A stretch of DNA of 64,000 nucleotides from Amycolatopsis australiensis. GTDB lineage: Bacteria > Actinomycetota > Actinomycetes > Mycobacteriales > Pseudonocardiaceae. Where the stretch lies: assembly GCF_900119165.1 (NCBI RefSeq), contig NZ_FPJG01000006.1, forward strand, positions 5,828,001 through 5,892,000, read 5' to 3'. The translations under genes were made by a program, and so were the position numbers. Numbering within the stretch: the stretch's first letter is position 1; every line of letters starts with the position of its first letter. Positions 18,134 to 28,046 of this stretch are shown piece after piece. The notes below the pieces were generated by a model that was not told the origin of the DNA, ran no database searches, and saw nothing but the letters and a program-made list of their open reading frames with translations.

Positions 18134-18945
18134 AGACGTCGTCCTGGCCCCGCACCGTGTCCGGCGTGCTGATCGTCGCGGTGCTGCTGTTCCCGCTGTA
18201 CTGGATGGTCAACGCCTCGCTGCAGCCGAGCGGCGCGCTGCTGGCCCCCGACCCGGCGTTCTTCCCGGCCGGCGGCACCCTCGACGGCTACCGCAAGGCG
18301 GTCTCCTCGCAGGGCCCGCACCTGCTCTCCAGCGTCGTCGTCGCGCTCGGCACCGTGCTCGTCTCGCTGCTCGTGGCCGCGCCCGCGTCCTACGCGCTGG
18401 CCCAGCTGAAGGTCCGCGGCGGTCCGGTGCTGGTGTTCGTGCTGCTCATCGTGCAGATGATCCCGGGCATCGTGATGGCCAACGCGCTGTACACGGTGTT
18501 CAGCAACCTCGGGCTGATCGACAACTACCTCGGGCTGGTGCTCGCGGACTCGACCGCGACCATTCCGTTCGCCGTGCTCCTGCTGCGCGCCTTCATGATC
18601 TCGGTGCCGAAGGAGCTCACCGAAGCGTCGCGAGTGGACGGTGCCGGGTACTGGCGCACGTTCGTCTCGATCATCCTCCCGGTCAGCCGCAACGCGCTGG
18701 TCACCGCCGGGCTGTTCGCCTTCCTGTTCGCCTGGGCGGACTTCCTGTTCGCCGTCACCCTCACCACCGGGCAGTCGTTCGAGCCCATCACGGTGGGCAT
18801 CTACCGGTTCGTCGGCAACCAGTCCGCCGACTGGAACGGGATCATGGCCACCGCCGTCCTCGCCGCGATCCCCGCCGCCGTCCTGCTCGTCGTCGCCCAG
18901 CGCTACGTCGTCGCCGGGCTGACCAGCGGCGCCGTCAAAGACTAA
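18130..18945 (+). CDS. sugar ABC transporter permease, MalG/CUT1 type
   Basis: This is a 271-residue membrane protein with six helices. It is the partner of the preceding permease and has the EAA loop TEASRVDGAGYWRTFVSIILP. The ATG start at 18130 overlaps the previous stop. A GH31 enzyme follows after 9 nt, so import and intracellular cleavage genes form one unit. Together with the binding protein it forms the importer, which still needs an ATPase from elsewhere in the genome. Confidence 0.9.
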   Translation: MKTSSWPRTVSGVLIVAVLLFPLYWMVNASLQPSGALLAPDPAFFPAGGTLDGYRKAVSSQGPHLLSSVVVALGTVLVSLLVAAPASYALAQLKVRGGPVLVFVLLIVQMIPGIVMANALYTVFSNLGLIDNYLGLVLADSTATIPFAVLLLRAFMISVPKELTEASRVDGAGYWRTFVSIILPVSRNALVTAGLFAFLFAWADFLFAVTLTTGQSFEPITVGIYRFVGNQSADWNGIMATAVLAAIPAAVLLVVAQRYVVAGLTSGAVKD

Positions 18946-18954
18946 GGAGACCGC

Positions 18955-20961
18955 TTGATCGCCACGACCGAAGACGGCCGCTCGCTGGAAGTGACCGTGC
19001 GGCACGAGGTGCTGCGCGTGGAGCCGTGGGGCACCGACAGCCTGCGGGTGCGGGCCGGACGGCACCGCATCCTCGACGACGTGCCGGGTGCGCTGCTGCC
19101 CGCGAAGCCGTCCGCCGCGACCGCGGAGGCCACCGAGCGGTCCGGGCGGGTGGTCAACGGCGCGCTCACCGCGATCGTCGAGATCGCCGACACCGACACC
19201 GGGATCGACGCGCAGCTGCGGTTCGTCCGCACGGACACCGGCGAGGAGCTGCTGGCCGAGCAGCGCGCGCACTTCTGGTGGCCGGGCGCGCGGCTGTTCA
19301 TGCCGTCGCGCAACGACTACGGCCGGTTCGAGCAGCGGTTCACCGCGTACGAGGGCGAGAAGATCTACGGCCTCGGCCAGCACACGCACGGCCGGCTCGA
19401 CCAGAAGGGCCTGGTGCTCGACCTGGTGCAGCGCAACGCCGAGGTGTCGGTGCCGTTCCTGCTCTCCAGCCGCGGCTACGGCTTCCTGTGGAACACCCCG
19501 GCGGTCGGCCGGGTCGAGCTGGCGGAGAACGGCACCCGCTGGGTCGCCGACGACGCCCGCCAGCTCGACTACTGGGTGACCACCGGCGACGGGCCGCGCG
19601 AGATCCTCGGCCACTACGCCGACGCGACCGGGCACCCACCGATGCTGCCGGAGTGGGCGGCCGGGTTCTGGCAGTCCAAGCTGCGCTACCGCACCCAGGA
19701 CGAACTGCTGTCGGTGGCGCGCGAATACCACGCGCGCGGGCTGCCGCTGTCGGTGATCGTGGCGGACTTCTTCCACTGGACCCACCTCGGCGACTGGAAG
19801 TTCGACCCGGCCGAGTGGCCCGACCCGGCGGGGCTGGTGCGCGCGCTCGCGGAACTCGGCGTCAAGCTGATGGTGTCGGTGTGGCCGTCGGTGAGCCCGC
19901 TGTCGGAGAACTACCGCGAGCTGCACGAGCGGGGCCTGCTGGTCGCCGCGGAGAACGGCGTCCCGGCGCACGCGCCGTGGAAGGACAAGGGTTTCGGCGT
20001 CGAAATGCCGGTGGCGTTCTACGATCCGACCAACCCGGCGGCACGGGAGTTCGTCTGGGCGAAGGTCAAGCGGAACTACTACGACCTGGGCGTGCGCGCG
20101 TGGTGGCTGGACGGCGACGAGCCGGAGATCCAGCCCGGGCACCCGCACAACCTGGGCTTCCACGCGGGTCCGGGCGCGGAGGTGTTCAACCTCTACCCGC
20201 AGGCGAACGCGCAGACCTTCCACGACGGCATCCGCGCCGAAGGCGACGACGAGGTGGTGCTGCTGAGCCGGTCGGCGTGGGCGGGCAGCCAGCGGTTCGG
20301 CGCGGCGCTGTGGTCGGGTGACGTCCCGGCGACGTGGGAGTCGCTGCGGGCGCAGGTCCGGGCGGGGCTCAACGTGGCGGTGGCCGGCATCCCGTGGTGG
20401 ACCACCGACATCGGCGGCTTCCACGGCGGTGACCCGGCGTCGCCGGAGTACCGCGAGCTGATGGTGCGCTGGTTCCAGTACGGGGTGTTCTGCCCGCTGT
20501 TCCGGCTGCACGGCTTCCGCGACCCGAGGACGGACTTCGGGCCGTCGATGACCGGCGGCCCCAACGAGGTCTGGTCGTTCGGCGACGCGGCGTACGAGTC
20601 GATCACCGAGTCGCTGCGGCTGCGGGACCGGCTGCGGCCCTACCTGATGACCCAGATGCGGGTGGCGCACGAGCAGGGCGTCCCCCCGATGCGGCCGCTG
20701 TTCGTCGACTTCCCGCGCGACGCGGCGGCGTGGGAGGTCGCCGACCAGTTCCTGCTGGGCCCGGACTTGCTGGTGGCACCGGTCCTGTCACCGGGAGCGA
20801 CGTCCCGCCGCGTGTACCTGCCGGAGGGCGCGGCGTGGGCGGACGCGGTGACGGGCGCCCGCCACGACGGCGGCGGCTGGGTCGAGGCGGACGCACCGGC
20901 GGAGCGCATCCCGGTGTTCCTGCGGGACGGCGCCCGGCTCCCGATCACCGGTCGTGAGTGA
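18955..20961 (+). CDS. GH31 glycosidase, probable alpha-xylosidase/alpha-glucosidase
   Basis: This is a 668-residue enzyme without a signal peptide, so it is cytosolic. It has the GH31 barrel with catalytic nucleophile in WWLDGDEPE (Asp near residue 386) and acid/base in LWSGDVPATW (near 456). IPWWTTDIGGFHGG also marks the family. The WxDGxEP form is typical of bacterial alpha-xylosidases, which cut isoprimeverose-like units from xyloglucan. It starts at TTG 18955 after AAGGAGA, 9 nt behind the permease gene. A perfect 14-bp hairpin downstream closes the operon. Substrate assignment is inference; alpha-glucosidase is the alternative. Confidence 0.85.
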   Translation: MIATTEDGRSLEVTVRHEVLRVEPWGTDSLRVRAGRHRILDDVPGALLPAKPSAATAEATERSGRVVNGALTAIVEIADTDTGIDAQLRFVRTDTGEELLAEQRAHFWWPGARLFMPSRNDYGRFEQRFTAYEGEKIYGLGQHTHGRLDQKGLVLDLVQRNAEVSVPFLLSSRGYGFLWNTPAVGRVELAENGTRWVADDARQLDYWVTTGDGPREILGHYADATGHPPMLPEWAAGFWQSKLRYRTQDELLSVAREYHARGLPLSVIVADFFHWTHLGDWKFDPAEWPDPAGLVRALAELGVKLMVSVWPSVSPLSENYRELHERGLLVAAENGVPAHAPWKDKGFGVEMPVAFYDPTNPAAREFVWAKVKRNYYDLGVRAWWLDGDEPEIQPGHPHNLGFHAGPGAEVFNLYPQANAQTFHDGIRAEGDDEVVLLSRSAWAGSQRFGAALWSGDVPATWESLRAQVRAGLNVAVAGIPWWTTDIGGFHGGDPASPEYRELMVRWFQYGVFCPLFRLHGFRDPRTDFGPSMTGGPNEVWSFGDAAYESITESLRLRDRLRPYLMTQMRVAHEQGVPPMRPLFVDFPRDAAAWEVADQFLLGPDLLVAPVLSPGATSRRVYLPEGAAWADAVTGARHDGGGWVEADAPAERIPVFLRDGARLPITGRE

Positions 20962-21025
20962 GAAACAGTGTTCCGAGCCGGTTCCCGCTCCCGACCGCTG
21001 CCGGCGGAACGGCCTGCCCGCGGGT

Positions 21026-21058
21026 GAGCGGGAACCGGGGGCAGCCCGGTTCCCGCTC
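21026..21058. terminator. bidirectional hairpin between GH31 and yceI
   Basis: GAGCGGGAACCGGG (21026-21039) and its exact complement (21045-21058) form a 14-bp stem with a 5-nt loop between two convergent genes. A further copy of the right arm (13 nt) at 20978-20990 could pair instead with the left arm. Confidence 0.8.
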
Positions 21059-21065
21059 CCGGAAG

Positions 21066-21623
21066 TCAGGCGTTCTTGATCGCCGAGATCTCGAACTCCA
21101 GGGTGACCTTGTCGCTCACCAGCACGCCGCCGGTCTCGAGAGCGGCGTTCCAGGTGACGCCGAAGTCCTTGCGGTTGATCGTGGTCGAGCCCTCGAAGCC
21201 GATCCGGTCGTTGCCGAACGGGTCCTTCGCCGAGCCTTCGAACTCGAACGGGATGGTGACCGGGCGGGTGACACCCTTGATCGTCAGGTCGCCCGTCACG
21301 TCGAAGCTCGTGTCCCCGGTCTGCTTGATCCCGGTCGAGGTGAACGTGATCTGCGGGTACTCGTCCATCGACAGGAAGTCGTTGCCCTTGAGGTGGGCGT
21401 CGCGGTCGGCGTTGCGCGTGTCGATGCTGTGCGCCTGGATCGTGACCTGGACCGACGACTTCTCCGGGTTGTCCCCGTCGATCGTCGCGGTGCCGGCGAA
21501 CTCGTTGAAGCTGCCGCGGACCTTGGTCACCATCGCGTGCCGGGCGACGAACCCGATCCGCGAGTGGGCGGCGTCCAGGGTGTACTCACCGGTCAGCTGG
21601 GGGTAAGTGGTCGCGCTGGTCAT
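21066..21623 (-). CDS. YceI family protein
   Basis: This 185-residue lipocalin-like protein has the family features throughout: YTLDAAHSRIGFVARHAMVTK, then GDLTIKGVTRPVTIPFEFE near residues 110-130, ending in SDKVTLEFEISAI. YceI proteins bind polyisoprenoids such as ubiquinone or menaquinone-like lipids, and some respond to stress. No signal peptide is seen, which is normal for the actinobacterial cytosolic form. It is divergent from the MarR/reductase pair, and the 107-nt gap between them could be a shared control region. Confidence 0.9.
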   Translation of the reverse strand: MTSATTYPQLTGEYTLDAAHSRIGFVARHAMVTKVRGSFNEFAGTATIDGDNPEKSSVQVTIQAHSIDTRNADRDAHLKGNDFLSMDEYPQITFTSTGIKQTGDTSFDVTGDLTIKGVTRPVTIPFEFEGSAKDPFGNDRIGFEGSTTINRKDFGVTWNAALETGGVLVSDKVTLEFEISAIKNA

Positions 21624-21690
21624 CGTTTCGCTTCATCTCCTCGTACTGGCGCCCCCAGGTGATTGAGGGTTCAACGACACTGTACCCGAT

Positions 21691-21730
21691 TTGGCTGGTT
21701 GCGCAAGCAAGCTTTCGGTAGACTGCCGGT
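21691..21730 (+). promoter_or_regulatory. leaderless marR promoter with palindromic site
   Basis: TAGACT (21719-21724) is a good -10 box six bases before the ATG at 21731, which would give a transcript starting at or beside the start codon. No ribosome site is present. The palindrome TTGCGCAA (21699-21706, extended GGTTGCGCAAGC) overlaps the promoter and may be the MarR operator. Confidence 0.55.
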
Positions 21731-22207
21731 ATGGGTGATCTGGCTCCGCTCGACGCGGGGGAAGCCGCGTTCTGGCGGTCGCTGATCCGGGTGACGACGA
21801 TGCTGCCACGGGCGCTGGAAGACCAGTTCCTGCCGGAGACGGGCCTGACCGTCTCGGACTACGGCGTGCTCGTCGCGCTGTCCGAAGCACCCGGCCACCT
21901 GCTGCGCATCTCGGCGCTGGCGGCGACGACCGCGTTGTCGCTCAGCCGGATCAGCCGGGTGGTCGACGACCTCACCCGCCGCGGGCTGGTCGAGAAGCGC
22001 CGCTGCGCCGAAGACGGGCGCGCCTCCAACGCCGTGCTGACCGCGGCCGGATTGGCCAAACTGGAAGCGGCCTACCCGGGCCACCTGGCCCGCGTGCGGG
22101 CGTCGGTGTTCGACCGCCTGAGCGCCGAGGACGTCCGCGCGGCCGGGCCGGTGCTGGCCCGGCTGGCCGCGGCACTGGACACCACTGCCCCGACCGACGA
22201 CTGCTGA
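21731..22207 (+). CDS. MarR family regulator
   Basis: This 158-residue winged-helix regulator has the MarR core: recognition region LLRISALAATTALSLSRISR and wing LVEKRRCAEDGRASNAVLT. It starts seven nt before a hydroquinone reductase gene with which it surely forms an operon, so it may sense quinones or other electrophiles. That is inference. ATG 21731 has no ribosome site but lies six bases after a -10 box, which indicates a leaderless message. A short palindrome in the promoter fits autoregulation and perhaps control of the divergent yceI gene. Confidence 0.9.
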   Translation: MGDLAPLDAGEAAFWRSLIRVTTMLPRALEDQFLPETGLTVSDYGVLVALSEAPGHLLRISALAATTALSLSRISRVVDDLTRRGLVEKRRCAEDGRASNAVLTAAGLAKLEAAYPGHLARVRASVFDRLSAEDVRAAGPVLARLAAALDTTAPTDDC

Positions 22208-22214
22208 GGACGCG

Positions 22215-23198
22215 ATGAGCGACAAGGGCGAGTACCAGCGGGACCTGAACTACCTCCCGGACCGCATCACCGCCGACGGCCGGGACGGCTGGCCGGTCGA
22301 GCCCGGCCGCTACCGGCTGGTCGTCGCCCGCGCCTGCCCGTGGGCCAACCGCGCGGTGATCGTGCGGCGGCTGCTCGGCCTCGAGCCGGTGCTGTCGATG
22401 GGCATCGCCGGGCCGGTGCACGACGAGCGCAGCTGGAGCTTCGACCTCGACCCGGGCGGCCGCGACCCGGTGCTCGGCATCGAACGGCTGCAGGAAGCGT
22501 TCTTCAAGCGCGACCCGGACTACCCGCGCGGCATCACGGTGCCGGCGTTCGTCGACATCCCGAGCGGCAAGGTCGTCACCAACGACTTCGCGCAGATGAC
22601 GCTCGACATGTCCACCGAGTGGACCGCCTACCACCGCGAAGGCGCGCCGGAGCTGTACCCGGAGAAGCTGCGTGACGAGATCGACGACGTCGCGCAGCAG
22701 GTGTTCACCGACGTCAACAACGCGGTCTACCAGGCCGGGTTCGCCCAGTCCCAGGACGCCTACGAACGCGCCTACCGGAAGCTGTTCGCCCGGCTGGACT
22801 GGCTGTCGGAGCGGCTGGCGAACCGGCGGTACCTGGTCGGCGACACGATCACCGAAGCGGACATCCGGCTGTTCACCACGCTGGTGCGCTTCGACGCCGT
22901 CTACCACGGTCACTTCAAGTGCAACCGGCAGAAGCTCACCGAGCTGCCGGTGCTGTGGGCCTACACCCGCGACCTGTTCCAGACCCCCGGGTTCGGCGAC
23001 ACGATCGACTTCGCGCAGATCAAGGAGCACTACTACGTGGTGCACGAGAACGTGAACCCGACCGGGATCGTGCCGCTCGGCCCGGACGTCTCCGGCTGGC
23101 TGACCCCGCACCACCGCGAGGAGCTGGGCGGCCGCCCGTTCGGCGACGGCACCCCGCCGGGACCGCCGCCGGCGGCCGAGCGGGTGCCCGCGCTCTGA
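22215..23198 (+). CDS. glutathionyl/mycothionyl-hydroquinone reductase (Xi-class GST)
   Basis: This 327-residue protein is a Xi-class glutathione transferase. The active-site motif is CPWANR (residues about 42-47; CPWAHR in many relatives), followed by SMGIAGPVHDERSW and the C-terminal helical domain (GDTITEADIRLFTTLVRFDAVY). Such enzymes remove a thiol adduct from hydroquinones. In actinobacteria the thiol is probably mycothiol. It directly follows the MarR gene, with GAGGA before ATG 22215. The C-terminal 25 residues are Pro/Gly-rich and variable. The pairing suggests quinone detoxification under MarR control. Confidence 0.85.
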   Translation: MSDKGEYQRDLNYLPDRITADGRDGWPVEPGRYRLVVARACPWANRAVIVRRLLGLEPVLSMGIAGPVHDERSWSFDLDPGGRDPVLGIERLQEAFFKRDPDYPRGITVPAFVDIPSGKVVTNDFAQMTLDMSTEWTAYHREGAPELYPEKLRDEIDDVAQQVFTDVNNAVYQAGFAQSQDAYERAYRKLFARLDWLSERLANRRYLVGDTITEADIRLFTTLVRFDAVYHGHFKCNRQKLTELPVLWAYTRDLFQTPGFGDTIDFAQIKEHYYVVHENVNPTGIVPLGPDVSGWLTPHHREELGGRPFGDGTPPGPPPAAERVPAL

Positions 23199-23207
23199 GT
23201 TCTTGGC

Positions 23208-23220
23208 TACGGTGATCGCC
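23208..23220 (+). promoter_or_regulatory. -10 box of a leaderless SDR message
   Basis: TACGGT at 23208-23213 lies seven bases before ATG 23221, and no ribosome site is present. This is the usual layout of leaderless actinobacterial genes, the same as for the MarR gene (21719) and the GlxA-type gene (31628). Confidence 0.45.
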
Positions 23221-23988
23221 ATGGAACGCCTGCGCGATCGCCGCATCCTGGTCACCGGCGCCGGTTCCGGCATCGGCCGGGCCACCACGCTGCGCCTGCT
23301 GGACGAAGGGGCGAAGGTCGTCGCCACCGACGTCACGGGCCTCGACGGCCTGCCGGAGGTCCCCGGCCTGACGACGGCCGCCCTGGACGTGGCCGACGAG
23401 ACCTCGGCCGCCGCGGGAACCGCCTTCGCGGTCGAGGCGCTGGGCGGGCTGGACGTGCTGGTCAACGCGGCCGGGATCCTCCTGGCGTCGCACACGCACG
23501 AGACGTCGCTGGAGCTGTGGAACCGCGTGCTGGCGGTGAACCTGACGGGCACGTTCCTGGTGACGCGCGCGGCCCTGCCGGCCCTGCTCGAGAGCGGCCG
23601 GGGCGTGGTGGTGAACTTCAGCTCGACGTCCGCGTCGTTCGCCCACCCGTACATGGCGGCGTACTGCGCGAGCAAGGGCGGCATCCAGGCGTTCACGCAC
23701 TCGCTGGCGCTGGAGTACAGCAAGCAGGGGCTGCGCGCGGTGAGCGTCGCGCCGGGGAGCGTGAAGAGCGGCATCACGGACTCGGCGCTGAGCTGGCTGC
23801 CGCAGGACATCGACGTCTCGCTGTTCGGCCGCCTGCTGCCGATCCTGCCGACGGACCTGACGACGGAGGCGGGCAACCCGGTGGCCCCACCGGAGGCGGT
23901 GGCGGGCGTGGTGGCGATGCTGGCCTCGGACGACGGCGCGTTCATCACGGGCACGGAAATCCGCGTCGACGGCGGCACGCACACCTGA
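23221..23988 (+). CDS. short-chain dehydrogenase/reductase
   Basis: This is a 255-residue classical SDR. It has the nucleotide motif TGAGSGIG near residue 13, the structural NAAG, and a catalytic Ser in NFSSTSASF with Tyr-x3-Lys in YCASKGG. It ends with ITGTEIRVDGGTHT, typical of 3-oxoacyl-ACP-reductase-like SDRs. Asp after the second strand (VVATDV) favours NAD. I chose ATG 23221, because the upstream in-frame start lies inside the promoter. The substrate is unknown; the next gene, an epoxide hydrolase on the same strand 75 nt on, hints at detoxification. Confidence 0.85.
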   Translation: MERLRDRRILVTGAGSGIGRATTLRLLDEGAKVVATDVTGLDGLPEVPGLTTAALDVADETSAAAGTAFAVEALGGLDVLVNAAGILLASHTHETSLELWNRVLAVNLTGTFLVTRAALPALLESGRGVVVNFSSTSASFAHPYMAAYCASKGGIQAFTHSLALEYSKQGLRAVSVAPGSVKSGITDSALSWLPQDIDVSLFGRLLPILPTDLTTEAGNPVAPPEAVAGVVAMLASDDGAFITGTEIRVDGGTHT

Positions 23989-24063
23989 CCCCGATGCGGC
24001 GGTGCCGCGACCCGGCCGAGGCTGAGGACCGGGCCTGTCCGCGATTCGCGAGAGGCTCGGCCC

Positions 24064-25194
24064 ATGGACCCCTTCCGCATCGACGTCCCGCAGGCCGGCC
24101 TCGACGAGCTGCGCCACCGGCTCGCCCGCACCCGGTGGCCGGGTGAACTGCCCGACGCCGGCTGGGCGTACGGCGTCAGCCAGCCCTACCTCGCCGAGCT
24201 CGCCGAATACTGGCGCACCGGGTACGACTGGCGGGCGCACGAGGCACGGCTCAACGCGTTCCCGCAGTCCACGACCGTGATCGACGGCCAGCGCGTGCAC
24301 TTCCTGCACGTCCGCTCGCCCGAGCCGGGCGCGACGCCGCTGCTGCTCACCCACGGCTGGCCGAGCACGGTAGCCGACTTCCTCGGCATCCTCGGGCCGC
24401 TCACCGACCCGCGCGCCCACGGCGGCGACCCGGCGGACGCGTTCCACGTCGTCGCGCCGTCGGTGCCCGGCTTCGCGTTCTCCGGGCCGACCACCGAGCG
24501 GGGCTGGAACACGCGCCGGATCGCCCGGGCGTGGGCCGAGCTGATGCGCCGGCTGGGCTACGAGCGCTACGGCGCCCAGGGCGGCGACTTCGGCAGCATC
24601 GTCTCCCCCGAGCTGGGCCGCACCGCGCCGGAGGCGGTGCTGGGCGTGCACGTCAACGCCGTGGCCAACGCCGGCGTCCCGACCGCGCCGGGCGACCTCG
24701 CCCGGCTGTCCGAAGCGGACCGCGAGCGGGCGCGGGAGAACCAGGCGTGGTGGTACGCCCACTCCGGCTACGCGACGCAGATGGCCACCCGGCCGCAGAC
24801 ACTCGCCTACGCGCTCAACGACTCCCCGGCCGGACAGCTGGCGTGGAACCTGGAGTGGTTCGTCGGCTGGGATCCCACGGCGACGGACCAGACGCCGGTG
24901 GACCGCGACGCGATACTGACGAACGTGACGATCTTCTGGCTGACGGGCACGGCCGGCTCGGCGGCGCGGCTGTACCTGGAGGCGGCCCACGACGGCTGGG
25001 GCGAGCGCCCGGAGCCGTCGGGCGTGCCGACCGCGGTGGCGAATTTCCGCGGCGACCACGCGATCCGCGGCCTGGCCGCACTGTCGAACCGGATCACCCG
25101 CTGGTCGGAGTACGACACCGGCGGGCACTTCGCGTCGCTGCAGGCGCCGGACGTGCTGGTCCGCGACATCCGGGAGTTCTTCCGGGAGCTGTAG
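24064..25194 (+). CDS. epoxide hydrolase (EHN-type alpha/beta-hydrolase)
   Basis: This is a 376-residue protein with the N-terminal epoxide hydrolase domain ([17 protein letters not shown], then [20 protein letters not shown]) and an alpha/beta-hydrolase core. [10 protein letters not shown] is the oxyanion strand, GGDFGS holds the nucleophile Asp (near residue 178), and the catalytic His is in [11 protein letters not shown]. It resembles juvenile-hormone-epoxide-hydrolase-like bacterial enzymes that open epoxides with water. A second member of the family is encoded at 35732-36862 in this window. It starts at ATG 24064 after GAGAGG. Confidence 0.85.
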   Translation: MDPFRIDVPQAGLDELRHRLARTRWPGELPDAGWAYGVSQPYLAELAEYWRTGYDWRAHEARLNAFPQSTTVIDGQRVHFLHVRSPEPGATPLLLTHGWPSTVADFLGILGPLTDPRAHGGDPADAFHVVAPSVPGFAFSGPTTERGWNTRRIARAWAELMRRLGYERYGAQGGDFGSIVSPELGRTAPEAVLGVHVNAVANAGVPTAPGDLARLSEADRERARENQAWWYAHSGYATQMATRPQTLAYALNDSPAGQLAWNLEWFVGWDPTATDQTPVDRDAILTNVTIFWLTGTAGSAARLYLEAAHDGWGERPEPSGVPTAVANFRGDHAIRGLAALSNRITRWSEYDTGGHFASLQAPDVLVRDIREFFREL

Positions 25195-25218
25195 GCGCCC
25201 GTGGACAGCCGGGAGGGG

Positions 25219-25827
25219 CTACTCCCCCGCCCCGGCGCGGCGGCGCCGCTTCACCGCGGCGCCGTCCAGCAGGGGACGCAGCTCCGCCACGACCGTGTCG
25301 AGCGGGGCCACGCTCCGATGCGCGCGGGCCAGCACGATCGCCCCTTCCAGCGTGCTCAGCATCAGCACCGCCAGTGACGTACTGCGGCTCGCCGGCACGC
25401 CCAGCTCCTCCAGCGTCGCCGCGACCGGGCGTTGCCAGCCGTCGAACGCTTTCGCCACCGCTTCGCGCAGGCCGTCGCTCGTGGCCGCCGTGTCCGCCAC
25501 CGTCGCCACCAGCGGGCAGCCCGCGTCGAACCCCTGGGCCGTGAACTCGTCGCGCCATTGGGCGGCCATCGCCTCGAACAGCCGGCCCGGGGCCGGGTCG
25601 GTGAGCTTCGCGGCCAGGCGCGCGACGCGGCGGGCGGCGTAGTCGCCTGCCCACGCCACCGCTTCGCCGATCAGCTGGTCCTTACCGCCCGGGAAGTAGT
25701 GCTGGAGCGACCCCCGGGGCGCCTCGGCGTGCGCCACCACGTCCCGCATCCCGGTCGCTCCCACGCCGTGGATCCGCACCAGCTGCGCGGCGCTGAGCAC
25801 CATCCGCTCGCGCGGGGTCCGGGTCAT
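25219..25827 (-). CDS. TetR family regulator
   Basis: This is a 202-residue TetR/AcrR-type repressor. The helix-turn-helix lies in residues 10-55 (GATGMRDVVAHAEAPRGSLQ, then HYFPGGKDQLIGEA). The ligand domain is of the LmrA/YxaF type. ATG 25827 follows a perfect GGAGG. A 14-bp palindrome, ATGACGTCCGTCAT, ends 15 nt upstream, and two more lie before the acetyltransferase gene. It therefore very probably controls itself and that gene. Its start overlaps the 3' part of the acetyltransferase reading frame. Confidence 0.88.
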   Translation of the reverse strand: MTRTPRERMVLSAAQLVRIHGVGATGMRDVVAHAEAPRGSLQHYFPGGKDQLIGEAVAWAGDYAARRVARLAAKLTDPAPGRLFEAMAAQWRDEFTAQGFDAGCPLVATVADTAATSDGLREAVAKAFDGWQRPVAATLEELGVPASRSTSLAVLMLSTLEGAIVLARAHRSVAPLDTVVAELRPLLDGAAVKRRRRAGAGE

Positions 25828-26335
25828 CGGCCGCCTCCTTCATGACGTCCGTCATGATAGCCCAGTCCGGGACCACCAGCGCGAAGTCCCGCTCGCCGCG
25901 TTCGTACCCCGGCACCGGGCGGAATCCCTGGCCCAGCAGCAGCGCCTCGGCGCCGGCGTTGCCCGCGCGCACCGTGGCCCGCACCGTCCAGCCGCGGAAC
26001 CGCCCGGAGGCCCACAGCCACCGGGTCAGCGCGCTGCCGATCCCCTGCCGCTGCCACGGGTCGGCGACGAGGACGGCGATCTCCGCTTCGCCCGGGGTTT
26101 CCGCGACGAAGTTGAGCAGCCCCGCGGGCACACCGCCGCGAACCGCGAGCAGCGCGGGCGTCCCGGCGAGCAGGAACCGCTCGTAGCGCCGGAAGACCTC
26201 GCCCGGTTCGGCCGGGCCGCCCATCAGGAAGCGCAGCCGGAGGCTCTCCGGCGAGCAGGCCGCGACCAGCGCGGCGACGCACTCCCGGTCGGCCGGGCCC
26301 CCGCCCAGCTCCCGGATTTTCATGACAACTGTCAT
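25682..26335 (-). CDS. GNAT acetyltransferase
   Basis: A GNAT domain fills residues about 1-165: AALVAACSPESLRLRFLMG near the start, then EIAVLVADPWQRQGIGSALT, which is the acetyl-CoA loop (V-x-x-x-Q-x-x-G-I-G). The natural domain ends near FALVVPDWAIM. The frame continues for about 50 low-complexity Arg/Ala residues, overlapping the TetR gene by 146 nt in another frame. Two in-frame ATGs (26335, 26323) lie inside an operator palindrome. Substrate unknown. Co-regulation by the TetR protein is inferred from three shared operators. Confidence 0.65.
   Translation of the reverse strand: MTVVMKIRELGGGPADRECVAALVAACSPESLRLRFLMGGPAEPGEVFRRYERFLLAGTPALLAVRGGVPAGLLNFVAETPGEAEIAVLVADPWQRQGIGSALTRWLWASGRFRGWTVRATVRAGNAGAEALLLGQGFRPVPGYERGERDFALVVPDWAIMTDVMKEAADDPDPARADGAQRRAAGADPRRGSDRDAGRGGARRGAPGVAPALLPGR
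25842..25855. promoter_or_regulatory. TetR operator 1 (tetR promoter)
   Basis: ATGACGTCCGTCAT, with arms ATGACG/CGTCAT. It lies 15 nt before the TetR start and inside the 3' part of the acetyltransferase frame. It is the same palindrome type as at 26322 and 26372. Confidence 0.65.
26322..26335. promoter_or_regulatory. TetR operator 2 (GNAT start)
   Basis: ATGACAACTGTCAT, arms ATGACA/TGTCAT, covers the candidate start codons of the acetyltransferase gene. Binding here would block transcription start or initiation. Confidence 0.6.
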
Positions 26336-26371
26336 AGTCCCATGAGAGCACAGTGCGACGCGAAGCACACT

Positions 26372-26385
26372 ATGACGGCCGTCAT
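26372..26385. promoter_or_regulatory. TetR operator 3 (upstream of GNAT)
   Basis: ATGACGGCCGTCAT is a perfect 14-bp palindrome 36 nt upstream of operator 2. The near-identical half-sites ATGAC/GTCAT identify it as the same family. Confidence 0.65.
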
Positions 26386-26476
26386 AAACCGGCGGCGCGA
26401 AGCACCTGGTGAAGGCTGGAACAGGGAAGAGGCGAAGGAGACCGGAGGGAGGAAGACCACTCCCCTCCATGTCTAA

Positions 26477-28006
<1,530 letters not shown>

Positions 28007-28046
28007 ACAGCGCCTGAAAGCCGTTGCCGGACGACGAAGAGGGAAT

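Noticed and set aside
15954..18945. Missing ATPase taken as a broken ABC importer
   Set aside because: CUT1 importers in actinobacteria commonly use a shared ATPase encoded elsewhere, so the absence is normal.
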